This document shows, in pieces, positions 34,601 through 47,310 of a stretch of 64,000 bases of DNA; positions within the stretch are counted from its first letter, which is position 1, and every line of letters starts with the position of its first letter. A program made the translations under genes and the position numbers. Location of the stretch: assembly GCA_920105625.2 (NCBI GenBank), contig OV050030.1, positions 244,497,889-244,561,888 on the forward strand, given 5' to 3'. The notes under the pieces are model-generated. The model was not told where the DNA came from. It made no database searches and saw only the letters and a program-made list of their open reading frames with translations. The stretch is from Clusia tigrina (lineage: Eukaryota; Arthropoda; Insecta; Diptera; Clusiidae).

Positions 34601-37140
34601 AGTTTTATCAGTGTTTGATTTGGGACTCAAGGGTAGCATAGCTTTGAGCGATAGCTTCAATTGACAAGAGGCTCGAGTACTTTATTGTTGCAAAATTTCA
34701 AGGTTTTATAACGCTCCAGTGAAAAGTTACAAGCATTTGTATGTTGCAAACTTTGATAGGTGTAGGACGTACTGTATAGAAGTTAGGGCCATTTGACGTT
34801 TTATCAGTGTTTCATTTGGGACTCAAGGGTAGCATAGCTTTGAGCGATAGCGTAAATTGACAAGAGGCTCGAGTACTTTATTGTTACAAAATTTCAAGGT
34901 TTTATGACGCTCCAGTAAAAAGTTACAAGCATTTGTATGTTGCAAACTTTGATAGGTGTAGGACGTACCGTATAGAAGTTAGGGCCATTTGAAGATTTAT
35001 CAGTGTTTGATTTGGGGCTCAAGGGTAGCATAGCTTTGAGCGATAACTTAAATTGACAAGAGGCTCGAGTACTTTATTGTTACAAAATTTCAAGGTTTTA
35101 TGACGCTCCAGTAAAAAGTTACAAGCATTTGTATGTTGCAAACTTTGATAGGTGTAGGAAGTACCGTATAGAAGTTAGGGCCATTTGAAGTTTCATCAGT
35201 GTTTGATTTGGGACTCAAGGGTGGCATAGCTTTGAGTGATAGCTTATATTGACAAGAGGCTCGAGTACTTTATTGTTACAAAATTTCAATGTGTTATGAC
35301 GCTCCAGTAAAAAGATACAAGCATTTGTATGTTTCAAACTTTGATAGTTGTAGGACGTACCGTATAGAAGTTAGGGCCATTTGAAATTTTATCAGTGTTT
35401 GATTTGGGACTCAAGGGTAGCATAGCTTTGAGCGATAGCTTCAATTGACAAGAGGCTCGAGTACTTTATTATTACAAAATTTCAAGGTTTTATAACGCTC
35501 CAGTAAAAAGTTACAAGCATTTGTATGTTGCAACCTTTGATAGGTGTAGGACGTACCGTATAGAAGTTAGGGCCATTTGAAGTTTTATCAGTGTTTGATT
35601 TGGGGCTCACGGGTAGCATAGCTTTGAGCGATAGCTTAAATTGACAAGAGGCTCGAGTACTTTATTGTTACAAAATTTCAAGGTTTTATGACGCTCCAGT
35701 AAAAAGTTACAAGCATTTGTATGTTGCAAACTTTGATAGGTGTAGGAAGTACCGTATAGAAGTTAGGGCCATTTGAAGTTTTATCAGTGTTTGATTTGGG
35801 ACTCAAGGGTAGCATAGCTTTGAGCGATAGCTTCAATTGACAAGAGGCTCGAGTACTTTATTGTTACAAAATTTCAAGGTTTTATTACGCTCCAGTAAAA
35901 AGTTACAAGCATTTGTATGTTTCAAACTTTGATAGTTGTAGGACGTACCGTATAGAAGTTAGCGCCATTTGAAATTTTATCAATGTTTGATTTGGGACTC
36001 AAGGGTAGCATAGCTTTGAGCGATAGCTTAAATTGACAAGAGGCTCGAGTACTTTATTATTACAAAATTTCAAGGTTTTATAACGCTCCAGTAAAAAGTT
36101 ACAAGCATTTGTATGTTGCAAGCTTTGATAGGTATAGGACGTACCATATAGAAGTTAGGGCCATTTGAAGATTTATCAGTGTTTGATTTGGGACTCAAGG
36201 GTAGCATAGCTTTGAGCGATAGCTTCAATTTACAAGAGGCTCGAGTACTTTATTGTTACAAAATTTCAAGGTTTTATGACGCTCCAGTAAAAAGTTACAA
36301 GCATTTGTATGTTGCAAACTTTGATAGGTGCAGGACGTACCGTATAGAAGTTAGGGCCATTTGAAGTTTTATCAGTGTTTGATTTGGGACTCAAGGGTAG
36401 CATAGCTTTGAGCGATAGCTTCAATTGACAAGAGGCTCGAGTACTTTATTGTTGCAAAATTTCAAGGTTTTATAACGCTCCAGTGAAAAGTTACAAACAT
36501 TTGTATGTTGCAAACTTTGATAGGTGTAGGACGTACTGTATAGAAGTTAGGGCCATTTGACGTTTTATCAGTGTTTGATTTGGGACTCAAGGGTAGCATA
36601 GCTTTGAGCGATAGCGTAAATTGACAAGAGGCTCGAGTACTTTATTGTTACAAAATTTCAAGGTTTTATGACGCTCCAGTAAAAAGTTACAAGCATTTGT
36701 ATGTTGCAAACTTTGATAGGTGTAGGACGTACCGTATAGAAGTTAGGGCCACTTGAAGATTTATCAGTGTTTGATTTGGGGCTCAAGGGTAGCATAGCTT
36801 TGAGCGATAACTTAAATTGACAAGAGGCTCGAGTACTTTATTGTTACAAAATTTCAAAGTTTTATGACGCTCCAGTAAAAAGTTACAAGCATTTGTATGT
36901 TGCAAACTTTGATAGGTGTAGGAAGTACCGTATAGAAGTTAGGGCCATTTGAAGTTTCATCAGTGTTTGATTTGGGACTCAAGGGTGGCATAGCTTTGAG
37001 CGATAGCTTATATTGACAAGAGGCTCGAGTACTTTATTGTTACAAAATTTCAATGTGTTATGACGCTCCAGTAAAAAGATACAATCATTTGTATGTTTCA
37101 AACTTTGATAGTTGTAGGACGTACCGTATAGAAGTTAGGG
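31653..37140. repeat. 28-mer tandem unit, copy 2 (5488 bp)
   Basis: It repeats 26165-31652 at an offset of 5488. The last monomer ends with the parental GATAGTTGTAGG, whereas copy 1 ends GATAGGTGTAGG, which places the copy 1/copy 2 joint at 31611-31624. From about 32571 onward this copy is also the left end of the 16,441-bp duplication. Confidence 0.93.
35377..36356. repeat. Module P, copy 2
   Basis: Same five-monomer order as 29889-30868, 5488 bp downstream. It carries a private GGTATAGG at 36134 that is absent from the 16,441-bp-shifted copy. Confidence 0.9.
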
Positions 37141-38120
37141 CCATTTGAAATTTTATCAGTGTTTGATTTGGGACTCAAGGGTAGCATAGCTTTGAGCGAT
37201 AGCTTCAATTGACAAGAGGCTCGAGTACTTTATTATTACAAAATTTCAAGGTTTTATAACGCTCCAGTAAAAAGTTACAAGCATTTGTATGTTGCAACCT
37301 TTGATAGGTGTAGGACGTACCGTATAGAAGTTAGGGCCATTTGAAGTTTTATCAGTGTTTGATTTGGGGCTCACGGGTAGCATAGCTTTGAGCGATAGCT
37401 TAAATTGACAAGAGGCTCGAGTACTTTATTGTTACAAACTTTTAAGGTTTTATGACGCTCCAGTAAAAAGTTACAAGCATTTGTATGTTGCAAACTTTGA
37501 TAGGTGTAGGAAGTACCGTATAGAAGTTAGGGCCATTTGAAGTTTTATCAGTGTTTGATTTGGGACTCAAGGGTAGCATAGCTTTGAGCGATAGCTTCAA
37601 TTGACAAGAGGCTCGAGTACTTTATTGTTACAAAATTTCAAGGTTTTATTACGCTCCAGTAAAAAGTTACAAGCATTTGTATGTTTCAAACTTTGATAGT
37701 TGTAGGACGTACCGTATAGAAGTTAGCGCCATTTGAAATTTTATCAATGTTTGATTTGGGACTCAAGGGTAGCATAGCTTTGAGCGATAGCTTAAATTGA
37801 CAAGAGGCTCGAGTACTTTATTATTACAAAATTTCAAGGTTTTATAACGCTCCAGTAAAAAGTTACAAGCATTTGTATGTTGCAAGCTTTGATAGGTGTA
37901 GGACGTACCATATAGAAGTTAGGGCCATTTGAAGATTTATCAGTGTTTGATTTGGGACTCAAGGGTAGCATAGCTTTGAGCGATAGCTTCAATTTACAAG
38001 AGGCTCGAGTACTTTATTGTTACAAAATTTCAAGGTTTTATGACGCTCCAGTAAAAAGTTACAAGCATTTGTATGTTGCAAACTTTGATAGGTGTAGGAC
38101 GAACCGAATAGAAGTTAGGG
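37141..38120. repeat. Module P, copy 3
   Basis: It directly follows the 28-mer copy 2, so two P modules lie 1764 bp (nine monomers) apart. Its second monomer has CAAACTTTTAAGG, and the last ends GACGAACCGAATAG, a marker shared with 40270 and, apart from TATAGG, with 45160. Confidence 0.9.
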
Positions 38121-39877
38121 CCATTTGAAGTTTTATCAGTGTTTGATTTGGGACTCAAGGGTGGCATAGCTTTGAGCGATAGCTTAAATTGACAAGAGGC
38201 TCGAGTGCTTTATTGATACAAAAGTTCAAGGTTTTATGATGATCCAGTAAAAAGTTACAAGCATTTGTATGTTGCAAACTTTGATAGGTGTAGGACGAAC
38301 CGAATAGAAGTTAGGGCCATTTGAAGTTTTATCAGTGTTTGATTTGGGACTCAAGGGTAGCATAGCTTTGAGCGATAGCTTAAATTGACAAGAGGCTCGA
38401 GTACTTTATTATTACAAAATTTCAAGGTTTTATAACGCTCCAGTAAAAAGTTACAAGCATTTGTATGTTGCAAACTTTGATAGGTGTACCGTATAGAAGT
38501 TAGGGCCATTTGAAGTTTTATCAGTGTTTGATTTGGGACTCAAGGGTAGCATAGCTTTGAGCGATAGCTTCAATTGACAAGAGGCTCGAGTACTTTATTG
38601 TTGCAAAATTTCAAGGTTTTATAACGCTCCAGTGAAAAGTTACAAACATTTGTATGTTGCAAACTTTGATAGGTGTAGGACGTACTGTATAGAAGTTAGG
38701 GCCATTTGACGTTTTATCAGTGTTTGATTTGGGACTCAAGGGTAGCATAGCTTTGAGCGATAGCGTAAATTGACAAGAGGCTTGAGTACTTTATTGTTAC
38801 AAAATTTCAAGGTTTTATGACGCTCCAGTAAAAAGTTACAAGCATTTGTATGTTGCAAACTTTGATAGGTGTAGGACGTACCGTATAGAAGTTAGGGCCA
38901 TTTGAAGATTTATCAGCGTTTGATTTGGGGCTCAAGGGTAGCATAGCTTTGAGCGATAACTTAAATTGACAAGAGGCTCGAGTACTTTATTGTTACAAAA
39001 TTTCAAGGTTTTATGACGCTCCAGTAAAAAGTTACAAGCATTTGTATGTTGCAAACTTTGAGAGGTGTAGGAAGTACCGTATAGAAGTTAGGGCCATTTG
39101 AAGTTTCATCAGTGTTTGATTTGGGACTCAAGGGTGGCATAGCTTTGAGCGATAGCTTATATTGACAAGAGGCTCGAGTACTTTATTGTTATAAAATTTC
39201 AATGTGTTATGACGCTCCAGTAAAAAGATACAAGCATTTGTATGTTTCAAACTTTGATAGTTGTAGGACGTACCGTATAGAAGTTAGGGCCATTTGAAAT
39301 TTTATCAGTGTTTGATTTGGGACTCAAGGGTAGCATAGCTTTGAGCGATAGCTTCAATTGACAAGAGGCTCGAGTACTTTATTATTACAAAATTTCAAGG
39401 TTTTATAACGCTCCAGTAAAAAGTTACAAGCATTTGTATGTTGCAACCTTTGATAGGTGTAGGACGTACCGTATAGAAGTTAGGGCCATTTGAAGTTTTA
39501 TCAGTGTTTGATTTGGGGCTCACGGGTAGCATAGCTTTGAGCGATAGCTTAAATTGACAAGAGGCTCGAGTACTTTATTGTTACAAACTTTCAAGGTTTT
39601 ATGACGCTCCAGTAAAAAGTTACAAGCATTTGTATGTTGCAAACTTTGATAGGTGTAGGAAGTACCGTATAGAAGTTAGGGCCATTTGAAGTTTTATCAG
39701 TGTTTGATTTGGGACTCAAGGGTAGCATAGCTTTGAGCGATAGCTTCAATTGACAAGAGGCTCGAGTACTTTATTATTACAAAATTTCAAGGTTTTATAA
39801 CGCTCCAGTAAAAAGTTACAAGCATTTGTATGTTGCAAGCTTTGATAGGTGTAGGACGTACCGTATAGAAGTTAGGG
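37533..39877. repeat. 2345-bp unit, copy 1
   Basis: Twelve monomers, including the 189-mer at 38317. Its first five (37533-38505, 973 bp) return at 39878-40850. Markers: TTATTACG at 37533, GAAATTTTATCAATG at 37729, TTTACAAG at 37925, GAGTGCTT with AAAAGTTC and ATGATGATCC at 38121. Confidence 0.88.
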
Positions 39878-40850
39878 CCATTTGAAATTTTATCAGTGTT
39901 TGATTTGGGACTCAAGGGTAGCATAGCTTTGAGCGATAGCTTCAATTGACAAGAGGCTCGAGTACTTTATTGTTACAAAATTTCAAGGTTTTATTACGCT
40001 CCAGTAAAAAGTTACAAGCATTTGTATGTTTCAAACTTTGATAGTTGTAGGACGTACCGTATAGAAGTTAGCGCCATTTGAAATTTTATCAATGTTTGAT
40101 TTGGGACTCAAGGGTAGCATAGCTTTGAGCGATAGCTTAAATTGACAAGAGGCTCGAGTACTTTATTATTACAAAATTTCAAGGTTTTATAACGCTCCAG
40201 TAAAAAGTTACAAGCATTTGTATGTTGCAAGCTTTGATAGGTGTAGGACGTACCATATAGAAGTTAGGGCCATTTGAAGATTTATCAGTGTTTGATTTGG
40301 GACTCAAGGGTAGCATAGCTTTGAGCGATAGCTTCAATTTACAAGAGGCTCGAGTACTTTATTGTTACAAAATTTCAAGGTTTTATGACGCTCCAGTAAA
40401 AAGTTACAAGCATTTGTATGTTGCAAACTTTGATAGGTGTAGGACGAACCGAATAGAAGTTAGGGCCATTTGAAGTTTTATCAGTGTTTGATTTGGGACT
40501 CAAGGGTGGCATAGCTTTGAGCGATAGCTTAAATTGACAAGAGGCTCGAGTGCTTTATTGATACAAAAGTTCAAGGTTTTATGATGATCCAGTAAAAAGT
40601 TACAAGCATTTGTATGTTGCAAACTTTGATAGGTGTAGGACGAACCGAATAGAAGTTAGGGCCATTTGAAGTTTTATCAGTGTTTGATTTGGGACTCAAG
40701 GGTAGCATAGCTTTGAGCGATAGCTTAAATTGACAAGAGGCTCGAGTACTTTATTATTACAAAATTTCAAGGTTTTATAACGCTCCAGTAAAAAGTTACA
40801 AGCATTTGTATGTTGCAAACTTTGATAGGTGTACCGTATAGAAGTTAGGG
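39878..40850. repeat. 2345-bp unit, copy 2, first five monomers
   Basis: It matches 37533-38505 monomer by monomer at offset 2345. It then diverges: 40851 is a 197-bp module N monomer, whereas 38506 is a CTTCAATTG plus CCAGTGAAAAG monomer. Confidence 0.88.
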
Positions 40851-41832
40851 CCATTTGAAGTTTTATCAGTGTTTGATTTGGGACTCAAGGGTAGCATAGC
40901 TTTGAGCGATAACTTAAATTGACAAGAGGCTCGAGTGCTTTATTGATACAAAAGTTCAAGGTTTTATGATGATCCAGTAAAAAGTTACAAGCATTTGTAT
41001 GTTGCAAACTTTGATAGGTGTAGGACGTACCGTTTAGAATTTAAAGGCCATTTGAAGTTTTAGCAGTGTTTGATTTGGGACTCAAGGGTAGCATAGCTTT
41101 GAGCGATAGCTTAAATTGACAAGAGGCTCGAGTACTTTATTGTTACAAAATTTCAAGGTTTTATGACGCTCCAGTAAAAAGTTACAAGCATTTGTATGTT
41201 GCAAGCTTTGATAGGTGTAGGAAGTACCGTATAGAATTTAAAGGCCATTTGAAGTTTTAGCAGTGTTTGATTTGGGACTCAAGGGTAGAATAGCTTTGAG
41301 CGATAGCTTAAATTGACAACAGGCTCGAGTACTTTATTGTTACAAAATTTCAAGGTTGTATGACGCTCCAGTAAAAAGTTACAAGCATTTGTATGTTGCA
41401 AACTTTGATAGGTGTAGGACGTACCGTATAGAAGTTAGGGCCATTTGAAGTTTTATCAGTGTTTGATTTGGGATTCAAGGGTAGCATAGCTTTGAGCGAT
41501 AGCGTAAATTGACAAGAGGCTCGAGAACTTTATTGTTACAAAATTTCAAGGTTTTATGACGCTCCAGTAAAAAGTTACAAGCATTTGTATGTTGCAAACT
41601 TTGATAGGTGTAGGACGAACCGTATAGAAGTTCCGGCCATTTGAAGATTTATCAGTGTTTGATTTGGGACTCAAGGGTAGCATAGCTTTGAGCGATAGCT
41701 TAAATTGACAAGAGGCTCGAGTACTTTTTTGTTACAAAATTTCAAGGTTTTATAACGCTCCAGTAAAAAGTTACAAGCATTTGTATGTTGCAAACTTTGA
41801 TAGGTGTAGGACGTACCGTATAGAAGTTAGGG
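40662..41832. repeat. Module N, copy 2, truncated to six monomers
   Basis: Lengths are 189, 197, 197, 196, 196, 196. The second monomer has GAGTGCTT and ATGATGATCC and ends CCGTTTAGAATTTAAAGG. The sixth (41637) begins after TTCCGGCC. The seventh (CAATTTG) is missing; the order jumps to the GGGGCTCACGGG monomer at 41833. Confidence 0.87.
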
Positions 41833-42420
41833 CCATTTGAAGTTTTATCAGTGTTTGATTTGGGGCTCACGGGTAGCATAGCTTTGAGCGATAGCTTAAA
41901 TTGACAAGAGGCTCGAGTACTCTATTGTTACAAAATTTCAAGGTTTTATGACGCTCCAGTAAAAAGTTACAAGCATTTGTATGTTGCAAACTTTGATAGG
42001 TGTAGGAAGTACCGTATAGAAGTTAGGGCCATTTGAAGTTTTATCAGTGTTTGATTTGGGACTCAAGGGTAGCATAGCTTTGAGCGATAGCTTCAATTGA
42101 CAAGAGGCTCGAGTAGTTTATTGTTACAAAATTTCAAGGTTTTATTACGCTCCAGTAAAAAGTTACAAGCATTTGTATGTTTCAAACTTTGATAGTTGTA
42201 GGACGTACCGTATAGATGTTAGCGCCATTTGAAATTTTATCAATGTTTGATTTGGGACTCAAGGGTAGCATAGCTTTGAGCGATAGCTTAAATTGACAAG
42301 AGGCTCGAGTACTTTATTATTACAAAATTTCAAGGTTTTATAACGCTCCAGTAAAAAGTTACAAGCATTTGTATGTTGCAAGCTTTGATAGGTGTAGGAC
42401 GTACCGTATAGAAGTTAAGG
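41833..42420. repeat. Three P-type monomers between N modules
   Basis: 41833 is GGGGCTCACGGG with ACTCTATTG, 42029 has GAGTAGTT, TTATTACG and TAGATGTTAGCGCC, and 42225 is GAAATTTTATCAATG with GCAAGC. They equal the second to fourth monomers of module P, showing N and P modules spliced together. Confidence 0.82.
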
Positions 42421-43984
42421 CCATTTGAAGATTTATCAGTGTTTGATTTGGGACTCAAGGGTAGCATAGCTTTGAGCGATAGCTTAAATTGACAAGAGGC
42501 TCGAATACTTTATTGTTACAAAATTTCAAGGTTTTATGACGCTCCAGTAAAAAGTTACAAGCATTTGTATGTTCCAAACTTTGATAGGTGTACCGTATAG
42601 AAGTTAGGGCCATTTGAAGTTTTATCAGTGTTTGATTTGGGACTCAAGGGTAGCATAGCTTTGAGCGATAACGTAAATTGACAAGAGGCTCGAGTGCTTT
42701 ATTGATACAAAATTTCAAGGTTTTATGATGATCCAGTAAAAAGTTACAAGCATTTTTATGTTGCAAACTTTGATAGGTGTAGGACGTACCGTTTAGAATT
42801 TAAAGGCCATTTGAAGTTTTAGCAGTGTTTGATTTGGGACTCAAGGGTAGCATAGCTTTGAGCGATAGCTTAAATTGACAAGAGGCTCGAGTACTTTATT
42901 GTTACAAAATTTCAAGGTTTTATGACGCTCCAGTAAAAAGTTACAAGCATTTGTATGTTGCAAGCTTTGATAGGTGTAGCACGTACCGTATAGAAATTAA
43001 AGGCCATTTGAAGTTTTAACAGTGTTTGATTTGGGACTCAAGGGTAGCATAGCTTTGAGCGATAGCTTAAATTGACAAGAGGCTCGAGTACTTTATTGGT
43101 ACAAAATTTCAAGGTTTTATGACGCTCCAGTAAAAAGTTACAAGCATTTGTATGTTGCAAGCTTTGATAGGTGTAGGACGTACCGTATAGAATTTAAAGG
43201 CCATTTGAAGTTTTAGCAGTGTTTGATTTGGGACTCAAGGGTAGAATAGCTTTGAGCGATAGCTTAAATTGACAACAGGCTCGAGTACTTTATTGTTACA
43301 AAATTTAAAGGTTGTATGACGCTCCAGTAAAAAGTTACAAGCATTTGTATGTTGCAAACTTTGATAGGTGTAGGACGTACCGTATAGAAGTTAGGGCCAT
43401 TTGAAGTTTTATCAGTGTTTGATTTGGGACTCAAGGGTAGCATAGCTTTGAGCGATAGCGTAAATTGACAAGAGGCTCGAGAACTTTATTGTTACAAAAT
43501 TTCAAGGTTTTATGACGCTCCAGTAAAAAGTTACAAGCATTTGTATGTTGCAAACTTTGATAGGTGTAGGACGAACCGTATAGAAGTTCCGGCCATTTGA
43601 AGATTTATCAGTGTTTGATTTGTGACTCAAGGGTAGCATAGCTTTGAGCGATAGCTTAAATTGACAAGAGGCTCGAGTACTTTTTTGTTACAAAATTTCA
43701 AGGTTTTATGACGCTCCAGTAAAAAGTTACAAGCATTTGTATGTTGCAAACTTTGATAGGTGTAGGACGTACCGTATAGAAGTTAGGGCAATTTGAAGTT
43801 TTATCAGTGTTTGATTTGGGACTCAAGGGTAGCATAGCTTTGAGCGTTAGCTTAAATTGACAAGAGGCTCGAGTACTTTATTGTTACAAAATTTCAAGGT
43901 TTTATGACGCTCCAGTAAAAAGTTACAAGCATTTGTATGTTGCAAACTTTGATAGGTGTAGGACGTACCGTATAGAAGTTAGGG
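42421..43984. repeat. Module N, copy 3, expanded to eight monomers (1564 bp)
   Basis: Lengths are 189, 197, 197, 197, 196, 196, 196, 196: one 197-bp monomer more than copy 1. The extra one (42807 or 43004) is near-identical to its neighbour. Private markers include TGTAGCACG, TTGGTACAAAA, GGTAGAATAGC, TTTGTGACTC and GAGCGTTAGC. Confidence 0.9.
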
Positions 43985-44180
43985 CCATTTGAAGTTTTAT
44001 CAGTGTTTGATTTGGGGCTCAAGGGTAGCATAGCGTTGAGCGATAGCTTAAATTGACAAGAGGCTCGAGTACTTTATTGTTACAAAATTTCAAGGTTTTA
44101 TGACGCTCCAGTAAAAAGTTACAAGCATTTGTATGTTGCAAACTTTGATAGGTGTAGGACGTACCGTATAGAAGTTAGGG

Positions 44181-44376
44181 CCATTTGAAGTTTTATCAGT
44201 GTTTGATTTGAGACTCAAGGGTAGCATAGCTTTGAGCGATAGCTTCAATTGACAAGAGGCTCGAGTACTTTATTGTTACAAAATTTCAATGTGTTATGAC
44301 GCTCCAGTAAAAAGATACAAGCATTTGTATGTTTCAAACTTTGATAGTTGTAGGACGTACCGTATAGAAGTTAGGG
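44181..44376. repeat. Hybrid monomer joining module N to module P
   Basis: The left part has TTGAGACTC and CTTCAATTG. The right part has CAATGTGTTATG, AAAAAGATACAAG, GTTTCAAAC and GATAGTTG, otherwise found with GTTTCATCAG plus TTATATTG monomers such as 33221. It immediately precedes module P. Confidence 0.83.
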
Positions 44377-45355
44377 CCATTTGAAATTTTATCAGTGTTT
44401 GATTTGGGACTCAAGGGTAGCATAGCTTTGAGCGATAGCTTCAATTGACAAGAGGCTCGAGTACTTTTTTATTACAAAATTTCAAGGTTTTATAACGCTC
44501 CAGTAAAAAGTTACAAGCATTTGTATGTTGCAAACTTTGATAGGTGTAGGATGTACCGTATAGAAGTTAGGGCCATTTGAAGTTTTATCAGTGTTTGATT
44601 TGGGGCTCACGGGTAGCATAGCTTTGAGCGATAGCTTAAATTGACAAGAGGCTCGAGTACTTTATTGTTACAAAATTTCAAGGTTTTATGACGCTCCAGT
44701 AAAAAATTACAAGCATTTGTATGTTGCAAACTTTGATAGGTGTAGGAAGTACCGTATAGAAGATAGGGCCATTTGAAGTTTTATCAGTGTTTGATTTGGG
44801 ACTCAAGGGTAGCATAGCTTTGAGCGATAGCTTCAATTGACAAGAGGCTCGAGTACTTTATTGTTACAAAATTTCAAGGTTTAATACGCTCCAGTAAAAA
44901 GTTACAAGCATTTGTATGTTTCAAACTTTGATAGTTGTAGGACGTACCGTATAGAAGTTAGCGCCATTTGAAATTTTATCAATGTTTGATTTGGGACTCA
45001 AGGGTAGCATAGCTTTGAGCGATAGCTTAAATTGACAAGAGGCTCGAGTACTTTATTATTACAAAATTTCAAGGTTTTATAACGCTCCAGTAAAAAGTTA
45101 CAAGCATTTGTATGTTGCAAGCTTTGATAGGTGTAGGACGTACCGTATAGAAGTTAGGGCCATTTGAAGATTTATCAGTGTTTGATTTGGGACTCAAGGG
45201 TAGCATAGCTTTGAGCGATAGCTTCAATTTACAAGAGGCTCGAGTACTTTATTGTTACAAAATTTCAAGGTTTTATGACGCTCCAGTAAAAAGTTACAAG
45301 CATTTGTATGTTGCAAACTTTGATAGGTATAGGACGAACCGAATAGAAGTTAGGG
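44377..45355. repeat. Module P, copy 4 (979 bp)
   Basis: Same order as the other P copies. The third monomer is 195 bp (TTTAATACG for TTTTATTACG). ACTTTTTTATTAC and GGATGTACC in the first monomer and GTAAAAAATTAC in the second are local markers, all shared with 60818-61796. Confidence 0.9.
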
Positions 45356-45551
45356 CCATTTGAAGTTTTATCAGTGTTTGATTTGGGACTCAAGGGTGGC
45401 ATAGCTTTGAGCGATAGCTTAAATTGACAAGAGGCTCGAGTACTTTATTGCTACAAAATTTCAATGTGTTATGACGCTCCAGTAAAAAGTTACAAGCATT
45501 TGTATGTTGCAAACTTTGATAGGTGTAGGACGTACCGTATAGAAGTTAGGG

Positions 45552-46918
45552 CCATTTGAATTTTTATCAGTGTTTGATTTGGGACTCAAGGGTGGCATAG
45601 CTTTGAGCGATAGCTTAAATTGACAAGAGGCTCGAATACTTTATTGTTACAAAATTTCAAGGTTTTATGACGCTCCAGTAAAAAGTTACAAGCATTTGTA
45701 TGTTGCAAACTTTGATAGGTGTACCGTATAGAAGTTAGGGCCATTTGAAGTTTTATCAGTGTTTGATTTGGGAGTCAAGGGTAGCATAGCTTTGAGCGAT
45801 AACTTAAATTGAGAAGAGGCTCGAGTGCTTTATTGATACAAAATTTCAAGGTTTTATGATGATCCAGTAAAAAGTTACAAGCATTTGTATGTTGCAAACT
45901 TTGATAGGTGTAGGACGTACCGTTTAGAATTTAAAGGCCATTTGAAGTTTTAGCAGTGTTTGATTTGGGACTCAAGGGTAGCATAGCTTTGAGCGATAGC
46001 TTAAATTGACAAGAGGCTCGAGTACTTTATTGTTACAAAATTTCAAGGTTTTATGACGCTCCAGTAAAAAGTTACAAGCATTTGTATGTTGCAAGCTTTG
46101 AAAGGTGTAGGACGTACCGTATAGAATTTAAAGGCCATTTGAAGTTTTAGCAGTGTTTGATTTGGGACTCAACGGTAGCATACCTTTGAGCGATAGCTTA
46201 AATTGACAACAGGCTCGAGTACTTTATTGTTACAAAATTTCAAGGTTGTATGACGCTCCAGTAAAAAGTTACAAGCATTTGTATGTTGCAAACTTTGATA
46301 GGTGTAGGACGTACCGTATAGAAGTTAGGGCCATTTGAAGTTTTATCAGTGTTTGATGTGGGACTCAAGGGTAGCATAGCTTTGAGCGATAGCGTAAATT
46401 GACAAGAGGCTCGAGAACTTTATTGTTACAAAATTTCAAGGTTTTATGACGCTCCAGTAAAAAGTTACAAGCATTTGTATGTTGCAAACTTTGATAGGTG
46501 TAGGAAGAACCGTATAGAAGTTACGGCCATTTGAAGATTTATCAGTGTTTGATTTGGGACTCAAGGGTAGCATAGCTTTGAGCGATAGCTTAAATTGACA
46601 AGAGGCTCGAGTACTTTTTTGTTACAAAATTTCAAGGTTTTATGACGCTCCAGTAAAAAGTTACAAGCATTTGTATGTTGCAAACTTTGATAGGTGTAGG
46701 ACGTACCGTATAGAAGTTAGGGCAATTTGAAGTTTTATCAGTGTTTGATTTGGGACTCAAGGGTAGCATAGCTTTGAGCGATAGCTTAAATTGACAAGAG
46801 GCTCGAGTACTTTATTGTTACAAAATTTCAAGGTTTTATGACGCTCCAGTAAAAAGTTACAAGCATTTGTATGTTGCAAACTTTGATAGGTGTAGGACGT
46901 ACCGTATAGAAGTTACGG
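45552..46918. repeat. Module N, copy 4 (7-mer, 1367 bp)
   Basis: It has the same length string as 24798-26164. Local markers: CTCGAATACTT, GGGAGTCAAGG, TTGAGAAGAGG, CTTTGAAAGG, CAACGGTAGCATACC, TTTGATGTGGG, GGAAGAACCG. All recur 16,441 bp downstream. Confidence 0.92.
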
Positions 46919-47310
46919 CCATTTGAAGATTTATCAGTGTTTGATTTGGGACTCAATGGTAGCATAGCTTTGAGCGATAGCTTAAATTGACAAGAGGCTC
47001 AAGTACTTTATTGTTACAAAATTTCAAGGTTTTATGACGCTCCAGTAAAAAGTTACAAGCATTTGTATGTTGCAAACTTTGATAGGTGTAGGACGTACCG
47101 TATAGAAGTTAGGGCCATTTGAAGTTTTATCAGTGTTTGATTTGGGACTCAAGGGTAGCATAGCTTTGAGCGATAGCTTAAATTGACAAGAGGCTCGAGT
47201 ACTTTATTGTTACAAAATTTCAAGGTTTTATGACGCTCCAGTAAAAAGTTACAAGCATTTGTATGTTTCAAACTTTGATAGGTGTAGGACGTACCGTATA
47301 GAAGTTAGGG

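Noticed and set aside
26165..37140. Transposon or LTR pair suggested by long direct repeats of several kb
   Set aside because: The repeats are made entirely of satellite monomers in register, with no terminal inverted repeats, target-site duplications or coding sequence.
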